DNA from: Bacillota bacterium
GTDB taxonomy: Bacteria > Bacillota > Bacilli > Paenibacillales > NBRC-103111
DNA: 64,000 nucleotides
Reading direction: 5' to 3'
Assembly: GCA_023388055.1 (NCBI GenBank)
Contig: JAEWGW010000040.1
Span: forward strand, 62,001-126,000
The notes under the pieces are model-generated. The model was not told the DNA's origin. It saw only the letters and a program-made list of their open reading frames with translations, and did no database searches. Shown here piece after piece: positions 17,129 to 25,675 of the stretch. Both the position numbers and the translations under genes were made by a program. The first letter of the stretch is position 1, and every line of letters begins with the position of its first letter.

Positions 17129-18895
17129 TTACTGCAGGTCACGCAAGGGATATAGAATGATATCCACCGGCAGGTTGGAGGCTCCGGGAGGAGAGAACTC
17201 GATATCCAGTGTCTCTTCCGTTCCTGTGGTGCGGCCCAGCATAATCACACCGTCAAAGGCGCTCAGCACACCGGATTGGGGAACCAGCACAATCTCCCCG
17301 TTGATCTTAACGGGTCCCTTGAAGATGCCGCCCTTCGCCATGAGCATGATGCCCATTTTCGGCGGATTTTTGAGATGGACATTATATTTCACACCCCAGT
17401 TGCCGTAGTTGATGGCTGGGGTTTTCAAGACGGCATCAACCCCCTTCAGGAAAGGGTCACTCTTATCGTTGCCGAACTGCAGCTTCATGGGATTCTCCAT
17501 CTGGCGGTTCAGGTCCGCATCCCAGGTTACATCGGCAGAGGAATAGGTTCCCCGGACATGGTCCAGCTCATTGCGGTACTGCAAATCCTTCAGTGGCTTC
17601 GAGTTGGCGGTATCCTGGGCGACAAAGCTGATTTTCAGCGGTCCGTCGCTCTCCACGTCATATATCACATTGGCGCCTTGACCCGGCAGGAATACCGGCA
17701 TTTGGGAATAGACATAGGTTTTTCCGGCAGGGATCACCAGCTTGCTTTCGGCAGTACGGTCGTTCAGGAATTCAGTTGTGGCTTCATTACCCATGATGTT
17801 GGCATAGATGGTCGGCCACACCTCACCCTTGTTGGTGGTGGTCAGGGTAACCGGCTTATCCGACAGGTTGGTGGCATAAACCATGAAGGTTACGCTTTTG
17901 CCGGACAAATTAATATGGTGCGCGTATAAACGGGATTTCCCGTTGATGGTGTCCTCGTACAGAATGCCGGGCTGGCGGATTTCCTCAGGGGAATCGCTGA
18001 CCAGAAGCGTACGGGAGGTATCATAGGATGTTGTTTTGTCCAGCTCGGGAATCTGCTCGAAATACCGGTAGTAGGAGTCCCAGCCGACCTTGATAAAGCT
18101 GCCCACCGGCTTATTGTAGATGGGATATTCGAACTCGGACAAATATTCCGGGCCTTCTACCAGGATCGAGTCCGTGTAGACAGCGCTTTTGTTGCCGTGA
18201 CCGTCGGCCACCTGCAGGGAAATGGTGTATTTGCCGGAGGCGTAGAAGGTGTCCTGTTTGCCCTTCCAGTTGAACTCCACCAGCCCTTCGGCATCGGGAT
18301 CATAGCTCAAATCAATATATTTTACCGGTTCTCCCGGGCGGTATACCTTCTTGGAGGTCGTGAACTTGGCTACCGGCTTGGAGTTCTGCTGGTCGATGAT
18401 GTAGATGCCCTCGGGGTTGTTCAGCACCAGCATTTCCACCCGGCGCAGCTCGTCATTGTAGGTATAGGGAACGCCCGTCAGATCGGCCAGCCAGGTCAGC
18501 TTAACCAAGAGTGTACCGTCCACAATCCGGGCAACGGAGGAAAACGCAATGTTCACCCCATCCTGAACGATAGTTTGTTTATCCGGAGAAAGGGTGATCT
18601 CATGGCCTCTCGGCTTCATATCGATGGTACGGGTATCATTGTTCCAATCTACGGAAAAACCCAGCGCCTCGCCTACAAAACGCGCAGGCACATATGTACT
18701 TCCATCGAAGATAGTCGGAGCTACATCCAGCGTAACGGTATCGTTGCCGACAAATGCTTCCTTATGATCCAGATACAACAAAACATAATGGGAGGTTGCG
18801 GATACGGCCTTTGCTCCCGTTGTCCCCAACACCTGACTGACAACCAATACCAGTGCAAGCAGCAGCCATTTGACCGCCGCGTTTCTTCTCAGCAT
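17129..18895 (-). CDS. Secreted protein with copper amine oxidase-like N-terminal domain
   Basis: A 588-residue exported protein with a signal peptide of about 30 residues. A copper amine oxidase N-terminal-like domain (PF07833 type) covers about 40-150, with the hallmark STYVPARFVGEALGFSVDWN. Beyond it a PKD-like stretch (about 180-245) and a large beta-rich region of unknown type follow. The first domain is common in Paenibacillus surface proteins and does not imply oxidase activity; no copper site or TPQ motif is visible. It is monocistronic. Likely a cell-surface or matrix protein. Confidence 0.8.
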   Translation of the reverse strand: MLRRNAAVKWLLLALVLVVSQVLGTTGAKAVSATSHYVLLYLDHKEAFVGNDTVTLDVAPTIFDGSTYVPARFVGEALGFSVDWNNDTRTIDMKPRGHEITLSPDKQTIVQDGVNIAFSSVARIVDGTLLVKLTWLADLTGVPYTYNDELRRVEMLVLNNPEGIYIIDQQNSKPVAKFTTSKKVYRPGEPVKYIDLSYDPDAEGLVEFNWKGKQDTFYASGKYTISLQVADGHGNKSAVYTDSILVEGPEYLSEFEYPIYNKPVGSFIKVGWDSYYRYFEQIPELDKTTSYDTSRTLLVSDSPEEIRQPGILYEDTINGKSRLYAHHINLSGKSVTFMVYATNLSDKPVTLTTTNKGEVWPTIYANIMGNEATTEFLNDRTAESKLVIPAGKTYVYSQMPVFLPGQGANVIYDVESDGPLKISFVAQDTANSKPLKDLQYRNELDHVRGTYSSADVTWDADLNRQMENPMKLQFGNDKSDPFLKGVDAVLKTPAINYGNWGVKYNVHLKNPPKMGIMLMAKGGIFKGPVKINGEIVLVPQSGVLSAFDGVIMLGRTTGTEETLDIEFSPPGASNLPVDIILYPLRDLQ

Positions 18896-19114
18896 TCACT
18901 CTCTCTCCCTCTTAGTAGATACTCTATTTTCCAGTTGACGAAGAATTATACGCCCCAAGGAGAGGTTTTGTTGCACCTGTCGGCAAAATTTATCTCTTTT
19001 CCACAAAATCCCTTCCGTTTCCCGCTTCCCTGAGAATCTATACATTAGGCCGTGCATGAACTGGTTACGACGTGGGATACTAGAAAAAACATCCTCTTGG
19101 CGAAAGGAAACCCT

Positions 19115-20119
19115 ATGGACCGTATCCCTCTCCCCAAATTAACCGCTGCCGAAATATCGAATATCTGGACTTCCTATATGTCAGACACCATGTCCATCTG
19201 CGGCATGCGTTACTTTGTGGCACATTTGAAGGATGACCGAATCCGGGCTATTGTTGAATTCGCTCTGGGGCTGGCCCAGAATCATGTGACAAGCTTGTCT
19301 GAAATCATGCAGTTGGAGGGTTATCCCCTGCCGGCCGGATTTAACGATCAGGATGTGAATCTGGAGGCACCGCCGCTTTTTTCGGACACGCTCATTCTAA
19401 TGTACATCGGGCATATGGCCAAGCTGGGGTTATCCTCTTATTCCTTGACCCTCACCACCTCTGTCCGGCAGGACGTGGTGGATTATTATACGGAGGCCAT
19501 AACCACCTCCATGGAGCTTCATAACCGTTCCCAGGCGCTGGGACTGGAAATGGGAGTTTATGTCCGCCCCCCGGTCATTCCGATTCCGGAGCAAATTGAG
19601 TTTGTCCATGACAAAGCCTTCCTTGGGACTTTTATGGGCCACAAGCGTCCGCTTCTGGGGTTGGAGATTAACCACCTGTTCCATAACCTGAAGCGCAATG
19701 CTCTGGGCAAAGCGCTGATTCTGGGGTTCTGCCAGGTCTCCAAATCCGATGACGTGAAGAGGTTTTTCGAAAAAGGCATCCGGTTGAGCCAAAAGCAGAT
19801 TGATGTTTTCACCAAAGCTCTCCAGGAGGACAGCCAGCCTGCCCCCATGCTGTGGGACGCGGAAATTTCCCCCTCCGTCGTCTCCCCTTTTTCCGAAAAG
19901 CTGATGATGTTCCATGTGTCGGCCCTTATCGCCTCGGCCATTGGCCAATATGGTGCGTCTATCTCCGGGAGCCCCCGCAAGGATCTGGTTCTGGATTACA
20001 CCAGACTAGCTGCGGAAATTATGGAGTATGCCGAGGAAGGCACCGAGATCATGATCCGCAAGGGATGGATGGAGTATCCTCCCCAGTCCGTGGACCGCAG
20101 AAAGCTGACACACACATAG
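19115..20119 (+). CDS. DUF3231 family protein
   Basis: About 334 residues, with two copies of the DUF3231 four-helix unit: LTAAEISNIWTSYMSDTMSI near the N-terminus and a second, SPSVVSPFSEKLMMFHVSAL, near 240. The family is almost confined to Bacillales sporeformers and is thought to be ferritin-like; function unknown. The start at 19115 has AAAGGA six bases upstream, while the frame is open from 19052 without a ribosome site. A polysaccharide deacetylase gene follows on the same strand. Confidence 0.85.
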   Translation: MDRIPLPKLTAAEISNIWTSYMSDTMSICGMRYFVAHLKDDRIRAIVEFALGLAQNHVTSLSEIMQLEGYPLPAGFNDQDVNLEAPPLFSDTLILMYIGHMAKLGLSSYSLTLTTSVRQDVVDYYTEAITTSMELHNRSQALGLEMGVYVRPPVIPIPEQIEFVHDKAFLGTFMGHKRPLLGLEINHLFHNLKRNALGKALILGFCQVSKSDDVKRFFEKGIRLSQKQIDVFTKALQEDSQPAPMLWDAEISPSVVSPFSEKLMMFHVSALIASAIGQYGASISGSPRKDLVLDYTRLAAEIMEYAEEGTEIMIRKGWMEYPPQSVDRRKLTHT

Positions 20120-20241
20120 GGCGGGGGCAAATTGTCCAAATAGCGCTGTTGCCGCCGTTAGAAACGAAATCAAACGGTATGGAATGTCGCGGATATTGCC
20201 ATATTAACAAGACCCCAATACCAGGAAAGGATGCTGGTTTT

Positions 20242-21006
20242 GTGAACCTATGGAGTCACTCCGCGTTGGTCGCAGCCGTTAGTATCAGCTTAAGCATACT
20301 GCCCGTGTTCGGAGATAAGCTTGAGGCCCCCCGTCATGACAGGCGATATTACGAATCTACGGGGGAGGTCATCTGGGAGGTGCCCACAGAGCAGAAAATT
20401 GTGGCATTGACCTTTGATGACGGGCCGGATCCGGACAACACCGCTCTCATTCTGGATCTGCTGAAGCAGCATAACGCCAAAGCGACTTTTTTTGCCATTG
20501 GCGAGAAGGTCAGCCGCAACCCGGAGTTAGCCAGACGGGAAGCGGAGGAGGGGCATGAGCTGGCGAATCATACGTACCACCATCTGTTTCTGAACAGCCG
20601 GTCCTTCGGGAAGCTGGAAAAGGAAATTGTGGAAACGGAGAAGGTGATCTTGAAGGCTACAGGCCAAAAGCCCACTCTGTTCCGCCCGCCGGGAGGCATC
20701 TATAACGACCGGCTGATCGCTCTTGCGCGGCAGCACGGATACGTGGTGGTGCTGTGGTCCTGGCAGCAGGATACCAGAGACTGGAGCCGGCCCGGTGTGG
20801 GAAAAATCGTCAGCCGGGTTCTGGATCACCTGGAGAACGGCAACATCATTCTCCTGCATGAATATGTGGAGGGCGGATCGCAAACGGTAGAAGCCCTCAA
20901 AACCATCCTGCCCGAGCTGAACAAACGAGGCTACCGGATGGTGACCGTTTCCGAGCTGGTCAAGTACAAGCTGGCCAATCCCATGCTCCGGGACAGCACT
21001 CCCTGA
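20242..21006 (+). CDS. Polysaccharide deacetylase (NodB domain)
   Basis: Carbohydrate esterase family 4 enzyme, 254 residues, starting at a GTG preceded by AGGAAAGG. The open frame extends upstream into the DUF3231 gene, but that part is only a shadow. An N-terminal hydrophobic helix exports or anchors it. All five NodB motifs are present: TFDDGPDPDN, NHTYHH, RPPGG, the DTRDW motif and ILLHE. It probably removes N-acetyl groups from peptidoglycan or another glycan, as PdaA/PdaB-type enzymes do in spores. The true substrate is unknown. Confidence 0.9.
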   Translation: MNLWSHSALVAAVSISLSILPVFGDKLEAPRHDRRYYESTGEVIWEVPTEQKIVALTFDDGPDPDNTALILDLLKQHNAKATFFAIGEKVSRNPELARREAEEGHELANHTYHHLFLNSRSFGKLEKEIVETEKVILKATGQKPTLFRPPGGIYNDRLIALARQHGYVVVLWSWQQDTRDWSRPGVGKIVSRVLDHLENGNIILLHEYVEGGSQTVEALKTILPELNKRGYRMVTVSELVKYKLANPMLRDSTP

Positions 21007-21036
21007 TTTTTTTTGCCAAAACGGATATATCCTCAA

Positions 21037-21082
21037 AAGAAGCTGCATCCAACTCCCTTATGGAGGAAGGATGCAGCTTCTT
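21037..21082. terminator. Bidirectional terminator between convergent genes
   Basis: AAGAAGCTGCATCC pairs with GGATGCAGCTTCTT. It ends the deacetylase transcript from the left; the lacI-type stop codon on the minus strand lies at the foot of the stem. Confidence 0.8.
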
Positions 21083-22092
21083 CATGTTAAGCGTCTTACG
21101 GAATCCCGAACCGCCAGGGAAGGAGCGATCCGTTCTCCTTGTGAGGGGCCTCCACTCAGCAGATTGGCCAGCAGCTCCACCGCCCGGGCGCCGATCCGCG
21201 CATTGTTATGGCAGACTGTGGTCAAGGGTGGGTTCATGTATGCCGTAAAAAAAGCGCCGTCATAACCCATCACCGACACATCCTCCGGAACCCGGAGCCC
21301 TTCCTTAGCCAGGGCAGTAATGGCGCCCATCGCCATCAGGTCATTGCAGCAGCAAACAGCGGTCATTTCCGGGCAGCTGCGCAGGAGCCTGAGAACAGCC
21401 TCTGCTCCACTGGTTCCGCTGAAATCGCCTTGGGCCGTCAGCAGCTTCATGGAGGAGGGCTCCGCTCCGTTTGCCATCGCTTCCCGGAAGCCCTCCAACC
21501 TCTCTTGGCACAGGCATAAACCGGGCGGACCGTCAATATAGCCGATGATCCGGTGGCCGTATTCCATAAGCAATTGACCGGCAAGCCGTCCCCCTTCCCG
21601 GTCATCAGAGCGCACCTGTGAGCATTGCGGACTTCGGGCATCGCTGAGAGTGACGCTGGGGAGCTTCAGCTCCAGCGCCTCCTTCATCAACGGATGGCCC
21701 TTCCAGAAAGGGGGCATAAATACCCCACCCTCCAGATTCCGCTGCTGCACCCATTCCTTCAAGCTACCCGGCCTGTACCGGTTATGGGGCACCGGAAAAA
21801 TCACCGCATCCTTGCCCAGCTCCCGCAACGCCTTGTTTATGGGCGGAAAAAATTCATGATGCTCCGGGGTGGCCTCCACCTCAAATTCGGGCATAAAAAT
21901 CCCGATTAACCCGCTTTTTTTGCCTACTAGCTGCTTGGCTCCTAAATTGGGTATATAACCTAACTCTGCGGCTTTTTTCTCCACCAGGGAAATGGTATCC
22001 GGATGAACGCCATAGCTGTGATTCAATGCTCGGGAGACCGTGCTGAACCCAATACCCAACTCTCGGGCAATATCCTTAATGGTCGCTCGCAT
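21082..22092 (-). CDS. LacI family transcriptional regulator
   Basis: Repressor of 336 residues. The N-terminal HTH and hinge helix read TIKDIARELGIGFSTVSRAL, and a periplasmic-binding-protein-like core covers about 60-330. It lies 27 bases downstream of the amidohydrolase gene on the same strand. Two perfect GGAAACGTTTCC palindromes flank the promoter of that unit, so the protein most likely represses the amidohydrolase and itself. Effector unknown. Confidence 0.92.
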   Translation of the reverse strand: MRATIKDIARELGIGFSTVSRALNHSYGVHPDTISLVEKKAAELGYIPNLGAKQLVGKKSGLIGIFMPEFEVEATPEHHEFFPPINKALRELGKDAVIFPVPHNRYRPGSLKEWVQQRNLEGGVFMPPFWKGHPLMKEALELKLPSVTLSDARSPQCSQVRSDDREGGRLAGQLLMEYGHRIIGYIDGPPGLCLCQERLEGFREAMANGAEPSSMKLLTAQGDFSGTSGAEAVLRLLRSCPEMTAVCCCNDLMAMGAITALAKEGLRVPEDVSVMGYDGAFFTAYMNPPLTTVCHNNARIGARAVELLANLLSGGPSQGERIAPSLAVRDSVRRLT

Positions 22093-22119
22093 AAAGCATC
22101 TCCCTTCTACAACCTGTAT

Positions 22120-23244
22120 TCACTTGTTATCGGCCAGTAGCTTACCAGCTTCAAGTTTTGTTAACGGTTTGTCCGCGGCCGGCCGGATACCTTTTGCCTC
22201 AAGGTCCTTCAGCTGCTTCTTGGTGGCGGGTACCTGACGGACCAGTGCATCGAAATTATCATGGGCCAGCTTTTGTATCAACTGCGGCTCATCCTTCAGC
22301 AGTTCAAGCACACGGTACATAGCCTCGATAGCCGTCGTCTCTCCATATGGCAGCCCGTACCCGGAATCTGTGCTCAGAAGCACCCGGTCGGGGAATTTGC
22401 GGATAAGCGGCAGGAAGTCTTCGAGCGTATTGCTGCTTTCAGGATTGAAGGCAGTAAAGCCCGCAAACAAATCGGCATACAGATTGGGATGTTTCTTCAT
22501 TAATTTCTCAATGGCTTCGGGGGAGTTATATGCATTGATGTGTCCAAAAATAAAAGCTGTATCCGGGTATAGCTGCAGCGCCTCCTCCAGCTTCTCCACC
22601 GGCCATCCGTTGGGAGGATCGATATGCAGAAGAATGGGGGCCTGGTACTCCGCGCATAAAGCATAAATTTGCGGCAGGTACCCGTCCATGGGATGGTCAG
22701 CCTTCCAGAGCACCTTGGACACCACAGGCGAATAGGTAGAGGCAGCCGCAATTTCCCCTAGCCCCATGTAACCCTTCTCCAAATTATCCCTTACAGTGTC
22801 CAGACTATCCGGGCTATGCAGATCGAAGCCGGAGAAGAACGGAATAATCTGATCCGGATGCGCCTGGTAGGCCTCCCAAGCAACCGCATCCGTTCGTACG
22901 GCACTGGGCTCCGACACATCTCCAAATAGGACAACCCGGCTCACCTTCAGACGCTGCCAGACGCCGATCACCGATTCATAAGGGCCGCTTGCATCGTGGT
23001 TATGCACATCCGTAAGCCCGACACTGCCGTATTCCTCTACCAATTCGCTTAACGCCTTCTTCCCGGTTGAAGGACTCACTGCTGCAGCTCCGTTTCCTGT
23101 TGTGGGGTGTGTGGAAGCAGAAATTCCATTGTCCGCGGGTAAATTCCGTCCCCGGGTTTTCTCCGCCAGCCATAATCCAACACCTGTCAGAATAAGCAGC
23201 AGAACCAATACGGTCAGAACCCGGCCTTTTGCAGAATGAAGCAT
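22120..23244 (-). CDS. Membrane-anchored amidohydrolase family protein
   Basis: A 374-residue protein with an N-terminal hydrophobic anchor (about 9-27) and a TIM-barrel amidohydrolase-2 domain (about 75-355). Metal-site motifs are visible: TDVHNHDA (HxH-like), LLHIDPPNG, IFGHINA and LLSTDSGYG. The predicted catalytic domain lies outside the membrane. It is the first gene of a two-gene unit with its LacI regulator. The substrate is unknown; this superfamily includes decarboxylases and lactonases. Confidence 0.82.
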   Translation of the reverse strand: MLHSAKGRVLTVLVLLLILTGVGLWLAEKTRGRNLPADNGISASTHPTTGNGAAAVSPSTGKKALSELVEEYGSVGLTDVHNHDASGPYESVIGVWQRLKVSRVVLFGDVSEPSAVRTDAVAWEAYQAHPDQIIPFFSGFDLHSPDSLDTVRDNLEKGYMGLGEIAAASTYSPVVSKVLWKADHPMDGYLPQIYALCAEYQAPILLHIDPPNGWPVEKLEEALQLYPDTAFIFGHINAYNSPEAIEKLMKKHPNLYADLFAGFTAFNPESSNTLEDFLPLIRKFPDRVLLSTDSGYGLPYGETTAIEAMYRVLELLKDEPQLIQKLAHDNFDALVRQVPATKKQLKDLEAKGIRPAADKPLTKLEAGKLLADNK

Positions 23245-23273
23245 ATTCTCATCCCATCTCTCTCTTCGGAATA

Positions 23274-23285
23274 GGAAACGTTTCC
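23274..23285. promoter_or_regulatory. LacI-type operator O1
   Basis: GGAAACGTTTCC within the 16-base palindrome TAGGAAACGTTTCCTA, just downstream of the -10 box and about 30 bases before the amidohydrolase start. Confidence 0.75.
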
Positions 23286-23300
23286 TACATGATCAACATC

Positions 23301-23328
23301 ATTATATTCCTTTTCCAAAGAACGTCAA
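23301..23328 (-). promoter_or_regulatory. Promoter of the amidohydrolase-lacI unit
   Basis: On the minus strand TTGACG (23323-23328) and a perfect TATAAT (23301-23306) are separated by 16 bases. Operators lie on both sides. Confidence 0.75.
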
Positions 23329-23338
23329 TGATTATTTA

Positions 23339-23350
23339 GGAAACGTTTCC
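23339..23350. promoter_or_regulatory. LacI-type operator O2
   Basis: A second GGAAACGTTTCC, 65 bases from O1 centre to centre and directly upstream of the -35 box. The spacing suits looping by a tetramer or two bound dimers. Confidence 0.75.
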
Positions 23351-23565
23351 AAGACGTTCGTTTGTTAGCAGGCGCGACAGCACTTCACGTGGAAGAGTAT
23401 ACTATTGGAAAAGCCTCTCCTGGAGTGCTGCCAAGATGCACGGGCTTCAAGCGAATGGTAAAAGTAGTCCAGTGGCATCCTGAACGTTAATGGATAGGGA
23501 CGACTGCCGGCATAGCGGGCAGGGGCTTGTCATATGATTCCCTTATAAGGGAGAGTGAACGGAAA

Positions 23566-24399
23566 ATGTCCCACACTGCCATGAGCTTCAAGGCTTTTGC
23601 AGTAACCAATGAAATCGATCTGAACAAAATTGCCAATGACTGCGGCATTCCCAAAAAATATACCTGGGAGGAGCCCTTGATCCTGAAGGGGGATATCCTG
23701 GGGCGGATTCTCGGAACGGGCAGCGGCTCAGACAGACAGGTAATGGTTTTCTCCTTCGGCAGTATCGTGTTTATTAACCATACCCAGCAGGAGGAGATTT
23801 CGACCTTCCTCCGTTATGTGCAGCGCTTCGAGGCAGATGTGAATACGGTAGCCCCTGAACGGTATTCGGATGATTACAGCCTGCATATCGGAGGCACGGA
23901 TTCCTTGGTGCTCACGGATGAGTTCGTGATGGTCCCGGAGTACGCCATGTTTTACCCGGAGCTCATCTCTACCGTAATTGCCAAGTCCGTCGCCCTGGAA
24001 AAAACCGAGGAGGAGCTGGGCCGCATTCTGGACCGGCTGGAGGTTATGATTGACCGGCTGGAAAAAGGGAAGCTGCGGGTCAGCGACAAGGAGCTGGCCC
24101 GGACCACAGCGCGAATCGTCCGGCATGAGTACAATACCATTGCCTACATCATGATATTGGACAAGCCGGATATCACCTGGACCAATAGCGGAGCGGCGGA
24201 GTTCTATGACCGGATGTCGGAATTCTTCGAGCTGAATGACCGGTACTCCATCCTGAAGAACAAAACGGAAATCCTCTCCAACATGATGGAGGGCTTTTCG
24301 GCTATCAGCCACTCCATCCGGGGCATGTTCGTCGAGTGGGTGATCGTGCTGTTGATTGTAGCGGAAGTGGTCCTCATGTGTGTGGAAATTGTGAAGTAG
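23566..24399 (+). CDS. RMD1/DUF155 family protein, copy 1
   Basis: About 277 residues. The family core FSFGSIVFINHTQQEE (about 60-80) is followed by a helical region (RLEVMIDRLEKGKLRVSDKE) and the motif IMILDKPDITW. A C-terminal membrane helix (WVIVLLIVAEVVLMCV) ends the protein. This matches the DUF155/RMD1 family, known from yeast sporulation protein Rmd1 and mitochondrial RMND1; bacterial roles are unknown. The in-frame start at 23527 is less likely than 23566. A paralogue follows after a few bases. Confidence 0.8.
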   Translation: MSHTAMSFKAFAVTNEIDLNKIANDCGIPKKYTWEEPLILKGDILGRILGTGSGSDRQVMVFSFGSIVFINHTQQEEISTFLRYVQRFEADVNTVAPERYSDDYSLHIGGTDSLVLTDEFVMVPEYAMFYPELISTVIAKSVALEKTEEELGRILDRLEVMIDRLEKGKLRVSDKELARTTARIVRHEYNTIAYIMILDKPDITWTNSGAAEFYDRMSEFFELNDRYSILKNKTEILSNMMEGFSAISHSIRGMFVEWVIVLLIVAEVVLMCVEIVK

Positions 24400-24405
24400 G
24401 TGGGA

Positions 24406-25233
24406 ATGATGGAACGGATCTATGTGCGGAGTCTCAAAATATGCCAGACCATTCCTCTCGACCGGCTGGCGGCCTTCTTCGGAGGCAGCTGGCCCAGCGC
24501 CTGGCGGGACTATATCGCCCTTCAGCCCCTTCATCTGGAGGCTGTGCTGAAGAAACCCTGCCGGGGCCGGATGGTCTTTGTATTCAGCTTCGGCTGCATC
24601 GTGTTTGTCCAATTGGAGGAAGAGGACATCCAAACCTTCTTATCCTTTATGGCCGGGCTGGTGGATGAGGTGGACTATGGAATGGCCGCCCAGTATTCCG
24701 AAAGCCTAACGATCCGCTTGGACGTAGCAGGGCGGTTTCTGCCGATTGCGGAGGATCCCCGCAGCTTCCTGTGGGAGGAAACCACCACCCAGGTTATCGC
24801 TCTGATCCTGGCCAAGTCCTCCGCATTGAGTAAAATTGAGGGGGATGTCGGGCAAAATGTGGACGAGTCCGGCGCCTATATCGATTATCTATGGCGCGGC
24901 CGGCTGCGGATGAACAAAAAAGGGCTGACGGTGATGATCTCCAAGTTTCTCAAATTTGAATTGGAGAGCATCCGGGCGGTTCATATCTTTGACCGGTCCG
25001 CCGCCGAAATCAGCCTGGAGGCCCGGGGACTATACGATCTGCTGGCGGAGCATTATGAGCTGAACGACCGTTTCCTGGCGCTGCAAAGCAAAACCGGCAG
25101 CCTGCGCGCCGCCATGCGGGCATATAATTCCCTAAGCTACCGCAAAAGCGAAAACCGCCTTTATTGGTTCGAAGTATTCCTCCTGGCGCTGTTTCCGTTG
25201 GCCAGCATTCTGCTGCTGTTTTTTACCTTTTAG
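24406..25233 (+). CDS. RMD1/DUF155 family protein, copy 2
   Basis: A 275-residue paralogue of the preceding gene, seen in MVFVFSFGCIVFVQLEEEDI, HYELNDRFLALQSKTGSL and a C-terminal membrane helix (FEVFLLALFPLASILLLFF). Start codons cluster at 24400-24409 right after the upstream stop, so the pair is translationally coupled. Identity between the copies is low, which suggests an old duplication and perhaps a hetero-oligomer. Confidence 0.78.
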   Translation: MMERIYVRSLKICQTIPLDRLAAFFGGSWPSAWRDYIALQPLHLEAVLKKPCRGRMVFVFSFGCIVFVQLEEEDIQTFLSFMAGLVDEVDYGMAAQYSESLTIRLDVAGRFLPIAEDPRSFLWEETTTQVIALILAKSSALSKIEGDVGQNVDESGAYIDYLWRGRLRMNKKGLTVMISKFLKFELESIRAVHIFDRSAAEISLEARGLYDLLAEHYELNDRFLALQSKTGSLRAAMRAYNSLSYRKSENRLYWFEVFLLALFPLASILLLFFTF

Positions 25234-25356
25234 GAGCGGACTGCAACGGACCTATCCGGATCAGATCCCGGCAAAATAGGTAAATGAACAAGCACCGTTT
25301 GCCCTCCCGGCATATATCGGTAGTGTAATCCAATATCCGATAAGGGAGTGAATGTC

Positions 25357-25602
25357 ATGTCCTGCCCCAAATGTCCGGCAAGCCAAGTTGTTGATCCGCC
25401 TCGGGTGGTCTACCGGGATATTTACCTGCCTCAAGTGGTGGAGGTCATCCATCCCGTTGAGATCGTCAACCGGTACCACTGCGTGCCTGTGCCGAAGCAC
25501 TGCTACACGGTAACCGTGCGGGACGAATTCTGTCCTCCCGCCATCGGCGGTGTTGCCGAGGTCAGCCAGGCCCGGAACGCCAAACGCGGCAAAAGAAAAT
25601 AA
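25357..25602 (+). CDS. CotD-like spore coat protein
   Basis: An 81-residue protein rich in Cys, His, Pro and Val, with SCPKCPASQVVDPPRVV, HPVEIVNRYHCVPVPKHC and a basic tail NAKRGKRK. This resembles the CotD family of inner coat proteins, deposited on the forespore late in sporulation. AGGGAG stands eight bases before the ATG at 25357. It is monocistronic and ends in a strong terminator. A mother-cell sigma (SigK-type) promoter would be expected but was not identified. Confidence 0.7.
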   Translation: MSCPKCPASQVVDPPRVVYRDIYLPQVVEVIHPVEIVNRYHCVPVPKHCYTVTVRDEFCPPAIGGVAEVSQARNAKRGKRK

Positions 25603-25612
25603 GCAGACGCTC

Positions 25613-25646
25613 CAAAACCCGGGCTCTACGGAGTCCGGGCTTTTTG
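25613..25646 (+). terminator. Rho-independent terminator after cotD-like gene
   Basis: AAAACCCGGGCTC and GAGTCCGGGCTTTTT form a short stem with a four-base loop and a T-run. The A-run on the left lets it serve the convergent Rpn gene too. Confidence 0.85.
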
Positions 25647-25675
25647 GGTTGGATTATGGGATGTGCAGGGAAGGA

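Noticed and set aside
19852..20241. N-terminal extension of the polysaccharide deacetylase frame
   Set aside because: It reads the DUF3231 gene in another phase. A GTG with a good ribosome site lies at 20242.
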